From contig JBBMOA010000009.1 in the NCBI GenBank assembly GCA_037954235.1, positions 27,356,626 to 27,420,625 of the forward strand: DNA of 64,000 nucleotides. The letters run 5' to 3'. Under the pieces are notes generated by a model. That model saw only the letters and a list, made by a program, of their open reading frames with translations, was not told where the DNA came from and did not search any database. A program made the translations under genes and the position numbers. The DNA is from Aulostomus chinensis (lineage: Eukaryota > Chordata > Actinopteri > Syngnathiformes > Aulostomidae). This document shows, in pieces, positions 35,087-47,007 of this stretch (its first letter is position 1; each line of letters begins with the position of its first letter).

Positions 35087-35156
<70 letters not shown>
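34831..35156. repeat. Compound (TATACA)n-(AT)n-(GT)n microsatellite
   Basis: About 326 bp of uninterrupted alternating pyrimidine-purine sequence: TATATG/TATACA units, a perfect AT block near 35065-35082, then about 33 GT units. Frames stay open on both strands (Tyr/Ile/His or Val/Cys-rich), which is a repeat artefact. Confidence 0.95.
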
Positions 35157-35158
<2 letters not shown>

Positions 35159-35275
35159 GTCCCAGGGCTCAGTTCTCTCAATTTGCTGCTCACTGAGGTT
35201 GAATACGGTCACATAGCAGACTTTCCTGAGGGAGAGACTGCCCGCCTACTGACTCCGCTGCACACAGGGGGAAAC

Positions 35276-35276
35276 A

Positions 35277-35327
<51 letters not shown>
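35276..35327. repeat. (CT)n(CA)n compound microsatellite
   Basis: About 14 CT units joined to about 12 CA units. Confidence 0.92.
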
Positions 35328-35328
<1 letters not shown>

Positions 35329-35645
35329 ATTGTAAAGCATAGAAAACAGAAACATGCACAAGTCTGGAAACTTTTCATTCTATAAAAGTCTTTAGATAAA
35401 ATGTCAAATGAAAACAAATAAACCCCCGCATCACCGAACTTTTAATTTTAGTTTGGCAACAACACAATCATCACCCTAATCTCACAACTCTGTGCCACCT
35501 CACCCCTACAGCTTAGCACGCCCATCCCTCTCACAAATCCGTGCTCTCTCCATCTTTTATGATCACTACAAGGGGTTCAGCTTTCAGGAGCGGTGCAGGG
35601 AGCATGTGTGTAGAGCTTTAATTCCTATTGTGTTCGTGCAGTCTT

Positions 35646-35674
35646 GGTGTGTGTGTGTGTGTGTGTGTGTGTGT
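35646..35674. repeat. (GT)n microsatellite
   Basis: About 14 GT units. Confidence 0.9.
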
Positions 35675-36293
35675 TTCAGCAAAAGAGGGAGATGAAGAAA
35701 AAGACAGGAACAAGGACCCATCTGTCAGCATAGCGCACGAATCCCTCCCATTCCACTCTGGGTCCCGAGGGACAAGAGTGTGAGACAACTCACTTGTGGC
35801 AGTGTTTTTGTGAGGAAGGGGGTTATCCGCATTAATAGCATCAACAGAACTTCAATAGATCCTGTAAGACTCGCTGTCCCATCTTTAAAAGAGCTTAAGC
35901 AGAGTATCTGACTTAATCTTATTTCACGTATATAAAAAAAAAACTAAAATCCAACCAGAAACTCCTGTATTTTTTCCTTCACATCACACGTAGGAAATGA
36001 AAGGGGGGGTGGGGGGAGGGTTCAACCTGCGAGAGACTTTACTTTTTCAAGCATTGAGTTTAAAATCATGTAAACTCATCAAAAGTTGCTTCAGATCAGA
36101 TGTGCTCGCCACGACCTCAACCCCAGGAGGTTGGCTGCGTAAAATGGGAGCAGGACACAATTCCCTTTCCGTTAGTGGATGAGTCATCTGGGAAAACAGC
36201 GGGGATTGTGGGAGACTGTGAGGTTCCAATTCCCTGTGCAGGCTGCAGGTGTGGTGGAGGCCTCACTCACTCAGGGGACAGGGGGGTGCAGTT

Positions 36294-36326
36294 TGTGTGT
36301 GTGTGTGTGTGTGTGGGGGGGGGGGG
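36294..36326. repeat. (GT)n followed by poly-G
   Basis: About 11 GT units ending in 12 G; slippage-prone. Confidence 0.9.
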
Positions 36327-36405
36327 ACAATGAATGTACCTGGGGAGTTTTAGGCACATCACATTGGTCTGGAGTTGTTGTTGCTATACACATGCAATGT
36401 CTGAG

Positions 36406-36409
<4 letters not shown>

Positions 36410-36466
<57 letters not shown>
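36410..36466. repeat. (CA)n microsatellite
   Basis: About 28 CA units, 84 bp after the preceding GT/G tract and of opposite strand sense, so the two could pair as an imperfect inverted repeat. Confidence 0.92.
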
Positions 36467-36469
<3 letters not shown>

Positions 36470-37127
36470 CAGGGTCCCCTCAACCCACAAGTCTTTGTGG
36501 CCAGTGCACTGACCAGGAGTGATTAGGCCGTTAGTGGGGTGGATAAATGCTGTTTCAGCACGAGACCTCATCTTGGGCGACCGAGTGACGCGTGAGCATC
36601 CAAGCAACAGATGCCCCCCCCCCCCCCCAACGCTTCCTGTATCCAGCCATCTGTCGGGGTCTGTTCAATAAATCGTTGGATAAGTGCCCGCTTCTGCACG
36701 ACGTTGTTGATTTGTCACGTGATCATATTTTATTCTCTAGACACTGAAGTGTGTGCGTGCGCGTGTGTGTACTCCGCGTACACGTAAACACGGAGAGCCC
36801 ACGGTGCGGTTGGTAAAGTCCGGTCTCGTGCACAGCTGTGCGCAATTGCGCGCACAATGGGATCAATCCGGGGGCACGTGCGAGTCGCGAGACCCAGGCT
36901 CGTCAATGGCCGGTGATGACAATAGACCCCCGCTGCGCTGCGGCTCGCCACGCACGAGGGCTGGCGGGCGGGCTGGATTTTTTTTTTTTTTTATGCCCTG
37001 GCATTTGTCGTCCAAACCCGGGGACAACAAACATCGGGCTCAATACGGAGGTGCAATCAATGTAAAAACAACAGTCTAGTCAAGTTTTTACTGAGCTGAC
37101 AAGTTTTACACAGACCCTCCAGTGCAG

Positions 37128-37223
37128 GGAGGAGGGAAAGACAGACAGACAGATAGAAAGAAATAAAGAAAGAAAGACAGGTAGAAATAAAGAATGAAAG
37201 AAAGAAACGGAAAAAAAGAAAGA
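37128..37223. repeat. GAAA/GACA purine-rich tract
   Basis: About 95 bp that is almost purely A and G with sparse C and T, made of degenerate tetranucleotide units. It lies about 1 kb upstream of the probable neurod4 promoter. Confidence 0.8.
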
Positions 37224-38071
37224 TGTCCGGATCCTGCTGTACTGTACTGTAGTTCCCAAAGGCCGAGGGTTTAAAATGTCCCGCAGGTTTTTAAATCTAC
37301 CTGTCTGTCCGCCACTGCACCAATCGAATCAGTAATAGGATTGAGGACAGAACAAGACGCTAAGATGGAAGAAAACAATTGAGCGGCAGGGTGAGTGACG
37401 CACACACCTGCTCTCCGCACACCAAGCTGTCAACATCACTTAAACTTGCGCACATGGAGGAGCGTCTCTGAACCCAGCGCGAGCGGGTCTTACACTGTGT
37501 GTGTGTAATTAAGTGGAAAATTCCTAATCTAACCGACTAATGAAGAGATTGACAATCGATTAATGTAGTTAACACGCCGATGGCGTTAAAAAAAACATAA
37601 AAAAACAGCACATGGAGGTTGCTGGATCCAGACTTCCACAGGCGCATCAGTCCGCTCACACCCAGGACGCGTCACCGTTCTAGATGCTGATCAGCTTAAC
37701 CACAAAACCTCAAAGCAGATTTGAAGATGTTACGATGTAAAAATTGAAAATAAAAAATGTGGGACGCAACGTTTCGCTAATGAACACGGGGCTTTTTGTT
37801 TGCGGGGTTGTTGGCTTGACACTTTTATCTGAGAGGCCAGCGCGGCAGGTCAGGATAGAGCCGCGCGGGTGTCTCTGCGACGCGCGGTGCAGAGACACAG
37901 TGCTCGATGCACGGCAGGTTCCGTGGGTTCTCGTCCTCCAGTGGAACCTCGGACGTGCTTGTTGAACCTTAGCGTCCCAGGACACGTTCCTACCTACTTT
38001 CACCCTTCCTGAAACTTTATTTTACAACATTTACATCTCTGATTACGCATGCTCGCGGGCTGGCTCTATTC

Positions 38072-38095
38072 TCTCTCTCTCCCCCCCCCCCCCCC
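38072..38095. repeat. (CT)n plus poly-C tract near the neurod4 promoter
   Basis: A CT run followed by about 16 C, 30 bp upstream of the TATA-like element. Confidence 0.85.
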
Positions 38096-38126
38096 TTCCA
38101 TCACCTCATAAATTTGCAGGGTGGAA

Positions 38127-38134
38127 CTTATAAG
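38127..38134 (+). promoter_or_regulatory. neurod4: TATA-like element of neurod4
   Basis: CTTATAAG lies in a GC-rich stretch, with a KLF/Sp-type GGTGGGGCG shortly downstream (near 38180). It precedes the presumed non-coding exon that ends at 38429. The distance and context suit a core promoter, but no start-site evidence is available. Confidence 0.4.
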
Positions 38135-38159
38135 GGGGGCCACGAGACTGCCACGCGCG

Positions 38160-38429
38160 TTTTGGATGGGTCGCTCGCGGGTGGGGCGCAGGAGGGAGGG
38201 GCTTAGGTGGCTAAAAAAGCAAACATATCAGCCCGATCATGGTCATTCCGGGGATGAAGGTTCCACGCGCGTCCGTGGCTGTCTGAGTCTGGGACACTGG
38301 CAGATGCGCAGAGAGAGAAACGCAACACCTCTGGACTAACCACGCGTACTGCTGCCTTAAAAGATAAACGAGACAGCTTTTTTTTTGTGGGGTTTTTTTT
38401 GTTGCAGATTGACTCCTGAATCCAAATAG
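38160..38429 (+). other. neurod4: Probable non-coding first exon of neurod4
   Basis: The stretch ends at a consensus donor (AATAG then gtgagt at 38430). The coding exon has a good acceptor (CCTCTTCAG) ending at 39259, six bases before the ATG. An untranslated first exon followed by a single coding exon is the standard NeuroD-family layout. The left boundary is estimated from the TATA-like element. Confidence 0.55.
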
Positions 38430-38674
38430 GTGAGTTGACTTTTTCTTCATACGTTACCTGATAGGTGCTTCTGAATGAAATCAGCTGGCTGAATCAGATG
38501 AACACTCTTATACTACTTACTACTTCAAGTATTTGGTTTCTCATTTATGCACCATCGGTATTCTCCAGACACAACATGTCCAAAGTTGTGAATTCATATG
38601 ACAGCAATCTGTCCCACTTTTACGCATTAGTGCACAATAATTATCTGGGACACCCCCCCCCCCTCTCCTCGCTA

Positions 38675-38679
<5 letters not shown>

Positions 38680-38706
<27 letters not shown>

Positions 38707-38707
38707 A
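38680..38707. repeat. (AAAAC)n repeat in the neurod4 intron
   Basis: About four to five AAAAC units, preceded by a C-run at 38653. Confidence 0.85.
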
Positions 38708-39265
38708 CAATAGCAAATTCAGCCTACAGGGTCTGCCTTTCACATTTAAAATAATACAGTACGGTTTTGTATTTATTCTTTGAAACAAACCTTGCATGTA
38801 AGAGTTTAATCTACGAGATTTAAAGATTTAACGACAGCAAACCTGAACACTTCCCTGGTTTGTGGCGTGGAGAAGCGCGCGTGGGCGGCTCGTCCGCATG
38901 TTTGTTGATTTCCATGTTGCCTATTTAATCTTTGAGCTTTATTTTGCTGAGCAAATCCCGCGGTGTCCTAGATCGACAGCGTCTCTGCTGTCATGCCCAC
39001 AGCAGAACAGCGGGGGATCATTCAGTCGCATCGTTCAAAAAAACATCCTTAATGCTGGAATATCACAATTTAATACCGTTGAAATAATTACAGAGCCGCG
39101 TCTTCTTAAGGACGTTGTTGTCAGACAGACGCCCTGGATCAGCTCCAGGAAGGAGAGAAGCGATACCACAGTTCTAAAGCTCAACATTCAAGCTTCATGT
39201 AATAACTTTTACAGATGTTGTACTCTGGAGGTTTATTGACATTGTTTGTTCCTCTTCAGATCAAA

Positions 39266-40342
39266 ATGATGACCAAACCTTTTGGGAAGAGTGGAGATGT
39301 GAGCGACCTGGTGAGCTCCCTCGGCTGGCTGGAGGAGGACGGCAGCTCTCAGGATGGGGACGAAAGCCCAGAGATGAGGGGGCGCCATGGCCTGATAGCA
39401 GGGAGCCGGATTCACTCCTGCACAGAACTGGGTAGTGAGGATATGGAGGAGGAGGAAGAGGAAGATGATGATGAGGAGGAGACTGGACCAAATGGAGAGA
39501 AGGCTCCCAAAAGACGAGGCCCTAAGAAGAAGAAGATGACCAAAGCTCGACAGGAGAGGTTTCGTGCCCGCCGCATGAAGGCCAACGCCAGAGAACGTTC
39601 ACGAATGCACGGGCTGAATGATGCCCTGGATAATTTACGCAGAGTGATGCCCTGCTACTCCAAGACACAGAAGTTGTCCAAGATTGAGACTCTCCGGTTG
39701 GCTCGCAACTACATCTGGGCTCTCTCGGAGGTGCTGGAGAGTGGCCAGTCCCCAGAGAGCCACTGCTTTGTGGAGATGCTGTGCAAAGGTCTGTCTCAGC
39801 CCACCAGTAACCTAGTGGCGGGCTGCCTGCAGCTGGGACCCACTCCCATGATGCTCAACAAGCTGGAGGACAAGTGTGGAGGCCCAGGGTTAGGTGGTGT
39901 GGGGGGTCAGACTGGCAATCCCCTCAGCTACCCATCCCCAGGCCTGCCCAGCCCCCCCTATGGCTCCCTGGAGGCATCCCACCTCCTCCACATGAAGGGA
40001 TTCAAGGGGCCAGCCTATGACAACCCCTCCCCAAATGAGTGCAGCAGTGGTACCCCACCATACGATGGGCCTCTCACACCCCCCCTCAGCATTAGTGGCA
40101 ACTTTGCCCTGAAGCAGGAGCCCTCTCCCCATGACTCAGAGAGGAACTACTCCACCCACCCGGGCCACCATGCCCATTACCTCTCATCCCACCATTATCC
40201 CACTTCCATGACTGGTGGCGTACCTGGGGGGCATCAGGGCCACCCACTCTTTCAAGCGTCACGTTATGAGCTGCCCCTTGACGTGGCCTTTGACTCCTTC
40301 ACTTCCTCTCACCTGATCAGCTCTCAGATGGGCAGCATTTGA
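39266..40342 (+). CDS. neurod4: Neurogenic differentiation factor 4 (bHLH transcription factor)
   Basis: A single coding exon of 358 residues (human NEUROD4 has 331). NeuroD4/Ath3/Math3 is a proneural bHLH activator that binds E-boxes as a heterodimer with E proteins and drives neuronal and retinal differentiation. An acidic run is at residues 59-72 and a basic nuclear-localisation stretch (KRRGPKKKKMTKAR) at 82-95. The bHLH is at about 102-157: basic region RRMKANARERSRMHGLNDAL, loop YSKTQKLSKIETLR, helix 2 to ALSEVLESG. The NeuroD C-terminal block (FVEMLCKGLSQPTSNLVAGC) follows from 168, then PGLPSPPYG and TPPYDGPLTPPLSISGNF. The run from GLSQPTSNLVAG and the last motif single out NEUROD4 among paralogues. 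The start is one of two tandem ATGs (39266, 39269) right after the splice acceptor; the upstream in-frame ATG at 39215 is intronic. Confidence 0.95.
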   Translation: MMTKPFGKSGDVSDLVSSLGWLEEDGSSQDGDESPEMRGRHGLIAGSRIHSCTELGSEDMEEEEEEDDDEEETGPNGEKAPKRRGPKKKKMTKARQERFRARRMKANARERSRMHGLNDALDNLRRVMPCYSKTQKLSKIETLRLARNYIWALSEVLESGQSPESHCFVEMLCKGLSQPTSNLVAGCLQLGPTPMMLNKLEDKCGGPGLGGVGGQTGNPLSYPSPGLPSPPYGSLEASHLLHMKGFKGPAYDNPSPNECSSGTPPYDGPLTPPLSISGNFALKQEPSPHDSERNYSTHPGHHAHYLSSHHYPTSMTGGVPGGHQGHPLFQASRYELPLDVAFDSFTSSHLISSQMGSI

Positions 40343-41085
40343 AACCTGAGCGCAACTGGAGAAGCACGCTCCCAAATAAACTGCTGTCTCGAGCGTTGTC
40401 ATGGCACCGACTGTCCTGACGTTCCCATGTGTGCCGTCCAGGACTCGGAGAGACTCATCACCTCAACTTGATCTACCTGATACAAGCACACACCCATACT
40501 TTTTAATACTCTTATTTATTTGTTTTGTTAAGATTATGTGTTGATATTTGGATCCTGTTTATTTTTTTAAATTCAGTTGCCCCCCCCCCCCCGCCACACA
40601 CACACACACACACACTTGTACAGAGTGGAATTAAATATCAGATTACCAAATTAAAAAGACGCTTTAAGCATCGCATCAAGTGTCCAAATGTAGCATTCAA
40701 GCAAACACTTTATTAGATGATCTGCAAGCAACAGAAGCTGATCAAAGTGTCACACAAACTAAATTGCTCACTGAGGCCTGCAGCCATTGTCCCTCTCGCC
40801 ATAAGAAAAGCATTGCATTTATTTATACCTGTATTTAATATTTATTTTGATAATGTCTTGTCTTTTTTCTCTTTTTTTTTTTGGAAATATTTGCTCAGCA
40901 CAGTTTTTGTTTCACTGTCTTCTTGGTTTCTTGTCAGTCACTGGCAGCTGTCCTGTATTTAAATTATTTATTTGAGGTCTTTCAGGTACTTGTTCATTTG
41001 GCGTCACACTTTTTGTCATACTGTACTGTTGTAAATATTTTGCTGTTTCGCACTTAATTGAATAAATATTCTTATATTATATGCT
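40343..41085 (+). other. neurod4: neurod4 3' UTR with polyadenylation signal
   Basis: AT-rich sequence after the stop codon, ending near a canonical AATAAA at 41061-41066. It contains a poly-C/(CA)n compound repeat at 40580-40615 and several ATTTA motifs (for example near 40815-40850 and 40960), the hallmark of unstable mRNAs. Confidence 0.6.
40580..40615. repeat. Poly-C/(CA)n compound repeat in neurod4 3' UTR
   Basis: Thirteen C, a short GCC break, then about ten CA units. Confidence 0.9.
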
Positions 41086-41089
41086 ATTT

Positions 41090-43396
41090 CCATAGTAACA
41101 ATGTTTGCCAATCTTTTTCTTCTGTCAGCCTCTTGTCGTGTACTTATTTTGGATGAGCAAAAGAAAGCCAGGAAATTCATTTCCAGTTGTAATGATTTCT
41201 GTGCTACCATTCACTGTGTATGCAGCAATTATCAGCAGATTTATAAGAAGTTGCTGAAAAGCTTCTCTTTGATATGAAGGCGTGCAGCCAAATAATGAAA
41301 ACATTGTGAAAGTATCTTCAATGCCAGCAAACAAACTCAGGGATAAAAGCCAAAGATGGAGTTTCGGATTTTAACAACACGATCGCCACCATAGGTGTAA
41401 CGGTTTCAGAACCGATGAAGCCTGAAGGAGTGGAATAAAGGGGGGAGTTTGTGGCTTATCTGCTGCAGGTTTGTGTGAGTGCTGATGATGTCATTCAGAG
41501 GCTTGCCGTGTTCCGGGGTTCCTCTTAGGTCAAGCGGGAGCCTGTTGTGGGCCATGGGAAAAACAGCTCTGGGGAACAGGTGAATGTGTCACAGAGGCTT
41601 TTCTGAGTGTCGCTGGCTTTCTCTTGCACATGCCCCCTTTCCCCCTCCAGCTCATGCCAAAACACTGTAGGGCAAGAACTCATTTCCAACAAATCATCCA
41701 CAGTGAGCCCAAGACAGAAAAGCACCGCACTTCTGTTCAGAGACAAAGTTTCTAATGATAGCTGTGTTTTAATAAAAAAAAAAAACCAAAAAAAACAAGG
41801 TCTTTCAAAATGTCTCATATAGAGGATATAAAAGGTAGCGTTGGGATCTTTATTCCTAGATTGGCTCTGAGTAAACTGTCTGGGTTCCTAACACATTTGT
41901 ATCACTCAAGTGACAAAAGTCTCAGTTTTGACTTTAATGAGGGACATGATGGCTCTTGAAATAAACAAAGAATGGTTTGAATGCAAAGATGAGTGGTGAG
42001 GGCAAGAGCGTGTGGTGCACAATTGTGTTTATCATCGTGGTTCTTCAGGCATTTGTTAAAGGGGAAGGTGCCTCGGAGGCTGTTGTCCAATAGATCCTCC
42101 TCCTCTCTTCAGCTACCTCTCCAAAGGTTTGTCTTTTCCAGTTCTGGCAACAGTGGAGAAAGGCTGGTAGAGAAAAAGGGAATGATTGTTTTACTGGGCG
42201 CCACTGGTCCATTGTGAACGCAGCCTGTTCTTTCTCTTGACCTGTGACCCGTATTGTTGCGGGGTTTCTCGTTTGGGGAGGGCAGGCAGCTGGGGGAACT
42301 GCGGGGGGCTGATGGACAGCTGGGCCAATTTGGGAGGAGAGAAAGAGGAGAGTGAGAGCATGTGAGAGGGTTGAGAGAGAGAAAAGGCGATCAGTGTGTT
42401 GAGGGAAAAAGTAGAAGAGGAAAGAGAGCAAGAGGGCAGAAGGTGACTGAGGTCTTGCTCCTCATTCAGAAGTTTGTGCTGTGTGTCAGGGAGCGTTGGA
42501 ATGACATAGCTACACACACACGGCCTGTTTTGTCTTCGCTGTTGAGGTGGGGCAAAAAAAGTGCGTGTGGGGGGGGGGTATGCGGATTAATCTACTGAAT
42601 CCAAATACATGAGTGTGTAGATATGGAAATAATCCATGTAAATAACTTTGGCGACAAGATTACAGGACAAATGTGAAGAAGATGGGGCACAGAGGTGGAG
42701 AGAAACTTAAGATCAGCCGTGACTATCATACATTCTTAAGTTCATATCTTACTGCTGGAAACAAGACATACAAAACCCACTGGTTCTCAGTGAGTTGACC
42801 AATTTAAAAACTCCATAAATAAGAATGTTGATAGAAATAAACATTTTCACTTGACCACAAAAGTGAGGAACTGGGTGTTTCAAGTGGCTTCTATTGGAGA
42901 TAAAGGCACGAGGGTAATCTGATGGGAGCACAGGCTCTGCAATGTCATCTTGGTCTGTGGCGACAGCCAGCAGAGCACGACCTGTAGCTCAGTCCCCTGG
43001 GAGACGGAGGTCATGTATCAGCTCGTCAGTGTAGCAGGCAACGGGCAATGGGATGAAATGTAACAAAATAAAATACTAACTTTGAAGTCAGTTAATTTGA
43101 ATGTATTTAAAGTGATATCAGCGCATGCATCATGAAGCTGACTCTCCATTTGTCACCTTCAGTTTCTGGGTGCAGCGTATTAAACCTCCTGGCCAAACAC
43201 GAGCGGTCCCTCTAAAATGAAAAGGTCCTGATCCATAGGAGCTAGATTGAGGGATAAAGCATTGTGATTAAGATTGTATTAATGGGGCCATAGGAGGCTG
43301 GAAGGCTTTAATCAGTGTCTGTGTGCCAGTAATCCTTCTGCCTTTAAGCTGGAGTGAACACAGAGGCCCCCCCCCCCTCCTGGGCCACAGGGTGCG

Positions 43397-43431
<35 letters not shown>

Positions 43432-46400
43432 CTGAGGCGAGGGATATGAGGCCCAGGTTTAGAGGTGGAGCACCCTGAAATGGAGACGCCCTAGAGGAGC
43501 AGCTGGTGGAGAAAAGACAGAAGAGATGGATGGCAAGGGAGATTATGGCAGAGATGGAAAAAAAAACAATAGAAAAGAGCAAGATTCATGTTTTGAGAAG
43601 TTATAGGGAGAAAGAAGTTGATAGGAGAAGCTTCTCTGAAGCAACCAGGTATAAAAAGATCGTTAAAAAAATGCTTCCGACTTGACCACAGTTCATGAAA
43701 TCTGTTTTGGCCTGACAGGAATAGTCCTCCTCATGGTAATAAATAAAACTGCTCTGTGTTTCACGTTCCTTGGTTGTCCATCAAGAATGTTAAATGAGGT
43801 TTGAATAACTTACAATGCCAAAGAAATAACTAATAGAGGATAGGAAATAAAAGCTTTTCAGGATGGGGGCATATTGCAGACTCATTACCTACAGAGCGTG
43901 TAAAAGGTGACAGCATGCATGAGGATGAGGGGTGGGCCCTCTCCTCCCTGAGTTCTCTGGGTGTAGGAGTTAAAGAGCTTCTAATGGGATCTGGATGCTG
44001 TCGTGTTTACCCTGCCCCCCCCCTTACCCCCCCCCGCACGCCCACTGCATTGTGGAAGTTGCTGGGCTTTGGGACACCACAATAGGCTGAGTGTAGGGAC
44101 AGATGGAGGTCCCTTTCGAAGAGGGCACAAAAAACAGCAAGGTAGGAGGGACAGAGCGTCTGAGGGAGCAAGCATGGTCTACTGCTACAGACGTGGGAGA
44201 ACATTAGAGGTGGAGGAGGGAAGAGCCAAAACTGAAAAGGAATTTTAGTTTCTTCCTAATTGTAATGCAAGGAAGAGCGCGACTCAGAGGGGTCCTTTGC
44301 TCGAGCAATCTGTCAGTAAATGCTGCATAAGCTCAGCTTCATCTGTGCTCCTGACAGTGGTCGTCTACACACGCATGCCTTCAGAATGATTAATTCCGTA
44401 TGCTTTGTATATTCTCATAAATCCGCCTGAAAGGTGTTCAGATGTGATAATAAGCTGTTAATTTGGCCTTTGTTTATGGGCTTGAGTAGGTCAGCCAAGA
44501 GGTTAAACGCTGATGTCATTCAGGCCAGTGCAGCGAGCATCAGGGAGGAGAGTTCTGCCAGAGATGCTGATGAGAATATAGAGAAGCGCTGGAGGAGGGT
44601 AGAGGGAGGAACCAGCACCAGGAGCAACAGATGGGGCCTGATGGAAAGCTCAGGTTGTAAACTTTGTGTTAGTAACATCTGTCCGTTTGTCCATCTGCTA
44701 CCCTTTCTGTATACAGTTTGTTTAGCTGAAGCTCATTAATTAGAAAACGGCATTGCTGCAAACTCTTTGTCACAGTATATTAATTAGACCCGAAAACGAC
44801 CTCAGTCTGTTATCGCAAAAAACAGACAAATGCTTGTTATTCATCTACATAGAGACACGATTGTGTGGTTAAAGGGCAGGAATGTAAGCTAAAGATGAAA
44901 TCTCAGCTCCGCTGCTGGCGTGCGTAGCTGAACATCACGCTGAAGGCTCTACATCAGGCCCAGGCTCTCAGCTCGAGATCAAGAACTTCACTAACCTAAG
45001 ATACGAACAAAGATTTGAGATTTACTGGTCGACTCAATCCAATCAGAGGATGTGAAGGTGTCAGACAACTGGGATTATTGTCTCCTGTTCCCTTTAATCC
45101 ATCTAATCACGATGGGAAAGCCTTTAATAATGTGTATGATTTGTAACAACACCACAGAAAGAAAGAGAAACAGGTCTGTGTTCAGCTGAGCTCCCGAGAA
45201 ACTCTGTTATTTTTGAGGCTGTGGTTTATTTGAAGTGTGCTTTTTTTGTTTGCTCTGAGGTGTCCCTAATATTTTTACCTAACACCTCTCACCGTGCAAC
45301 CGAGTACACCAGTACCGCAAATGAAAGCCTCCAAAAGTCATTACAATAAAACAAAACTCCTACACAGACAAACAGAAAAGTCAATTTACATCCCACCAAT
45401 ATTCCAATAAATGGACAAGCAAGTTGAAACGAGGCAAATGAAATATTTGTGGCAGCAGTTGTTCATCCTTTCCCAACCGCGACTGAGCATGTGTACATTT
45501 GCCGTCTTATTGGCTCAGAATGAACTCATCATGGTTTAATCCGACAAATCCAGCTGTAGATGCACTGATACAGTTGTCTTGCAGCTTTTGTGTGCAACAG
45601 ACAGTCCGTGTCTGGTGTTGTCGGGATGCTGTTGAATACAGCAGAGCAACGCAGTGGCTATTAGCTTAATGAGTCAGTTTAAATACATTTTGATGGGTTT
45701 ATGTACTTAAAAACTGGGACGAAAGGGAATCCCCCGCCTCAATTATTATCCAATCAAATGAACAGTTTTGCGCCGTTCCCACAGTTAAGCCCATCGATCA
45801 CATCTGTGCTGCCCAGGGACAGAAGTCACGCCACGGCATCCTCTTTGTTCATTTTCTGGAGCATGCATGAATAAGTGGATTTACGCAGGATGTTGATATA
45901 AATCCAGATTAGTGTTACATTAGCAATTACAGTAAACACGCCTTATGAGCTGTGTTCTTACATACAAATGCAGCACTGCTTCCTGTCCAAATCTTACCGT
46001 CAAAATGACAAATTTAGGGGACAACATTTACCTAGAATATGAAAGATTTAGGGGACAGCTTTCATAAGCATAACATGACAGCCCTGCAAAACCCGAACGG
46101 TTTCTCGAGAAACGTTACATCACCTACGGGTATTTTACTTTTCGGCTAAAAATATTCCCTCTTCAATTTGCACTGCAGCATGCGGATAAAAGAGAATTAA
46201 GCATCTGATCTGGACTCAGTGGCCAGAGTGTTACATTAGACATTAATCCAGAACAGTGGAAGGTTGCAGAGGAGATAGCATCTTTTAATCCTGCTCTCCC
46301 CTCGCCAACCCTCCCACAGTGACAGTCATTCTGCAAAATGAACCCAACGGCCCCGACGTCTCAAAAGGAACCACACTTTGCAAAAAAACCCATAACTTTA

Positions 46401-46860
46401 TCATAATCTATTTTTACGATGCATGAGCGTGATTCGGCCTTCCTGGGTTTCCTGCACAGTTTCAAAATTTTCCAGGATTTTCAGCAAGTGTCCCGGTGAG
46501 CACTCTCAGTGCACACAGTCCCACTATGTGTAACAGATGTTACTGGGGCAACAGTTGGTATTGAAAGGGAGGGGCTTCGGGGCTTCAGGCCATCTGTCCA
46601 GGGTCAATGTTTGAAAAGGGATGGTAGAGATGGTGGCACGTTCAGGGAAATGGTAAGTATTTGATTGAAAAGAGGGAATATAGCTTGCATTGTAATCCTG
46701 CTCAATGTGTGCTTTCATTTCAGATTGCCTTTGTGAAGATTTGGGGAGAGATTTGGAGCTCCACAAAGTTTGTACAATTAGGGGAAAACTTCAGCTTTAG
46801 TGTCAAAGCACCACCTTGTGGTTAGAGTCAACACTGCAACCAAGGTGTTAACTTTCTACA
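41090..46860. other. Intergenic region between neurod4 and birc5 (convergent genes)
   Basis: I find no coding exon or RNA gene. There are a CA repeat at 43398-43429, C-runs near 43367 and 44015-44035, a GA-rich stretch near 42340-42430 and a G-run near 42570. Open frames here are short and fit no family I know. Confidence 0.5.
43398..43429. repeat. (CA)n microsatellite
   Basis: About 15 CA units with a CGCA start; a C-run lies 25 bp to the left. Confidence 0.9.
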
Positions 46861-46864
46861 ACAC

Positions 46865-46917
46865 TTTATTAATATTTTAAAAATGAGACAAGGATGAAGA
46901 CTCTCCTCTGTGCAGGA
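46865..46917 (-). other. birc5: birc5 3' end with polyadenylation signal
   Basis: On the minus strand an AATAAA (46870-46865) comes only 48 bases after the stop codon, implying a very short 3' UTR of some 60-80 bases. An unseen downstream signal could extend it. Confidence 0.55.
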
Positions 46918-47007
46918 TCATAAGGAGTCCAACTGTGATTTAAGGCTCTCTAGAGTGTGATCTATACTTTCCCGCAAATTTGCCATATTCTTGTGACAAA
47001 CTTTTCT
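46918..47007 (-). CDS. birc5: birc5 coding exon 4 (C-terminal helix)
   Basis: After a long poly-pyrimidine acceptor (TTTTTTTCTAG) the minus strand encodes RKVCHKNMANLRESIDHTLE SLKSQLDSL then TGA. The heptad-like spacing of Leu/Ile fits the helix that bundles with borealin and INCENP. A short exon (29 codons), easy to miss in automatic annotation. Confidence 0.88.
   Translation of the reverse strand, partial: RKVCHKNMANLRESIDHTLESLKSQLDSL

Larger units (their letters stand above)
31090..38100. other. Intergenic region between myl6 and neurod4 (divergent genes)
   Basis: The two genes point away from each other, so this 7 kb probably holds regulatory DNA for both. I see no coding exon. Landmarks are a CpG-containing block at about 32395-32600, a long compound microsatellite at 34831-35156, several CA/GT/CT repeats, and a CpG-dense block at 36750-36970. 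Confidence 0.5.

Noticed and set aside
34798..35335. Tyr/Ile/His/Val-rich open frames on both strands
   Set aside because: Direct translation of the TATACA/GT microsatellite; no coding content.
39215..39265. Upstream in-frame ATG extending neurod4 by 17 residues
   Set aside because: A good acceptor (CCTCTTCAG) ends at 39259, so this part is intronic; family members start right after it.
46524..46766. Minus-strand 80-codon frame downstream of birc5, first considered as the last birc5 exon
   Set aside because: It begins at TTG, has no acceptor in the right phase and does not read as a survivin helix. The correct exon was found at 47007-46918 with a stop and a polyadenylation signal.
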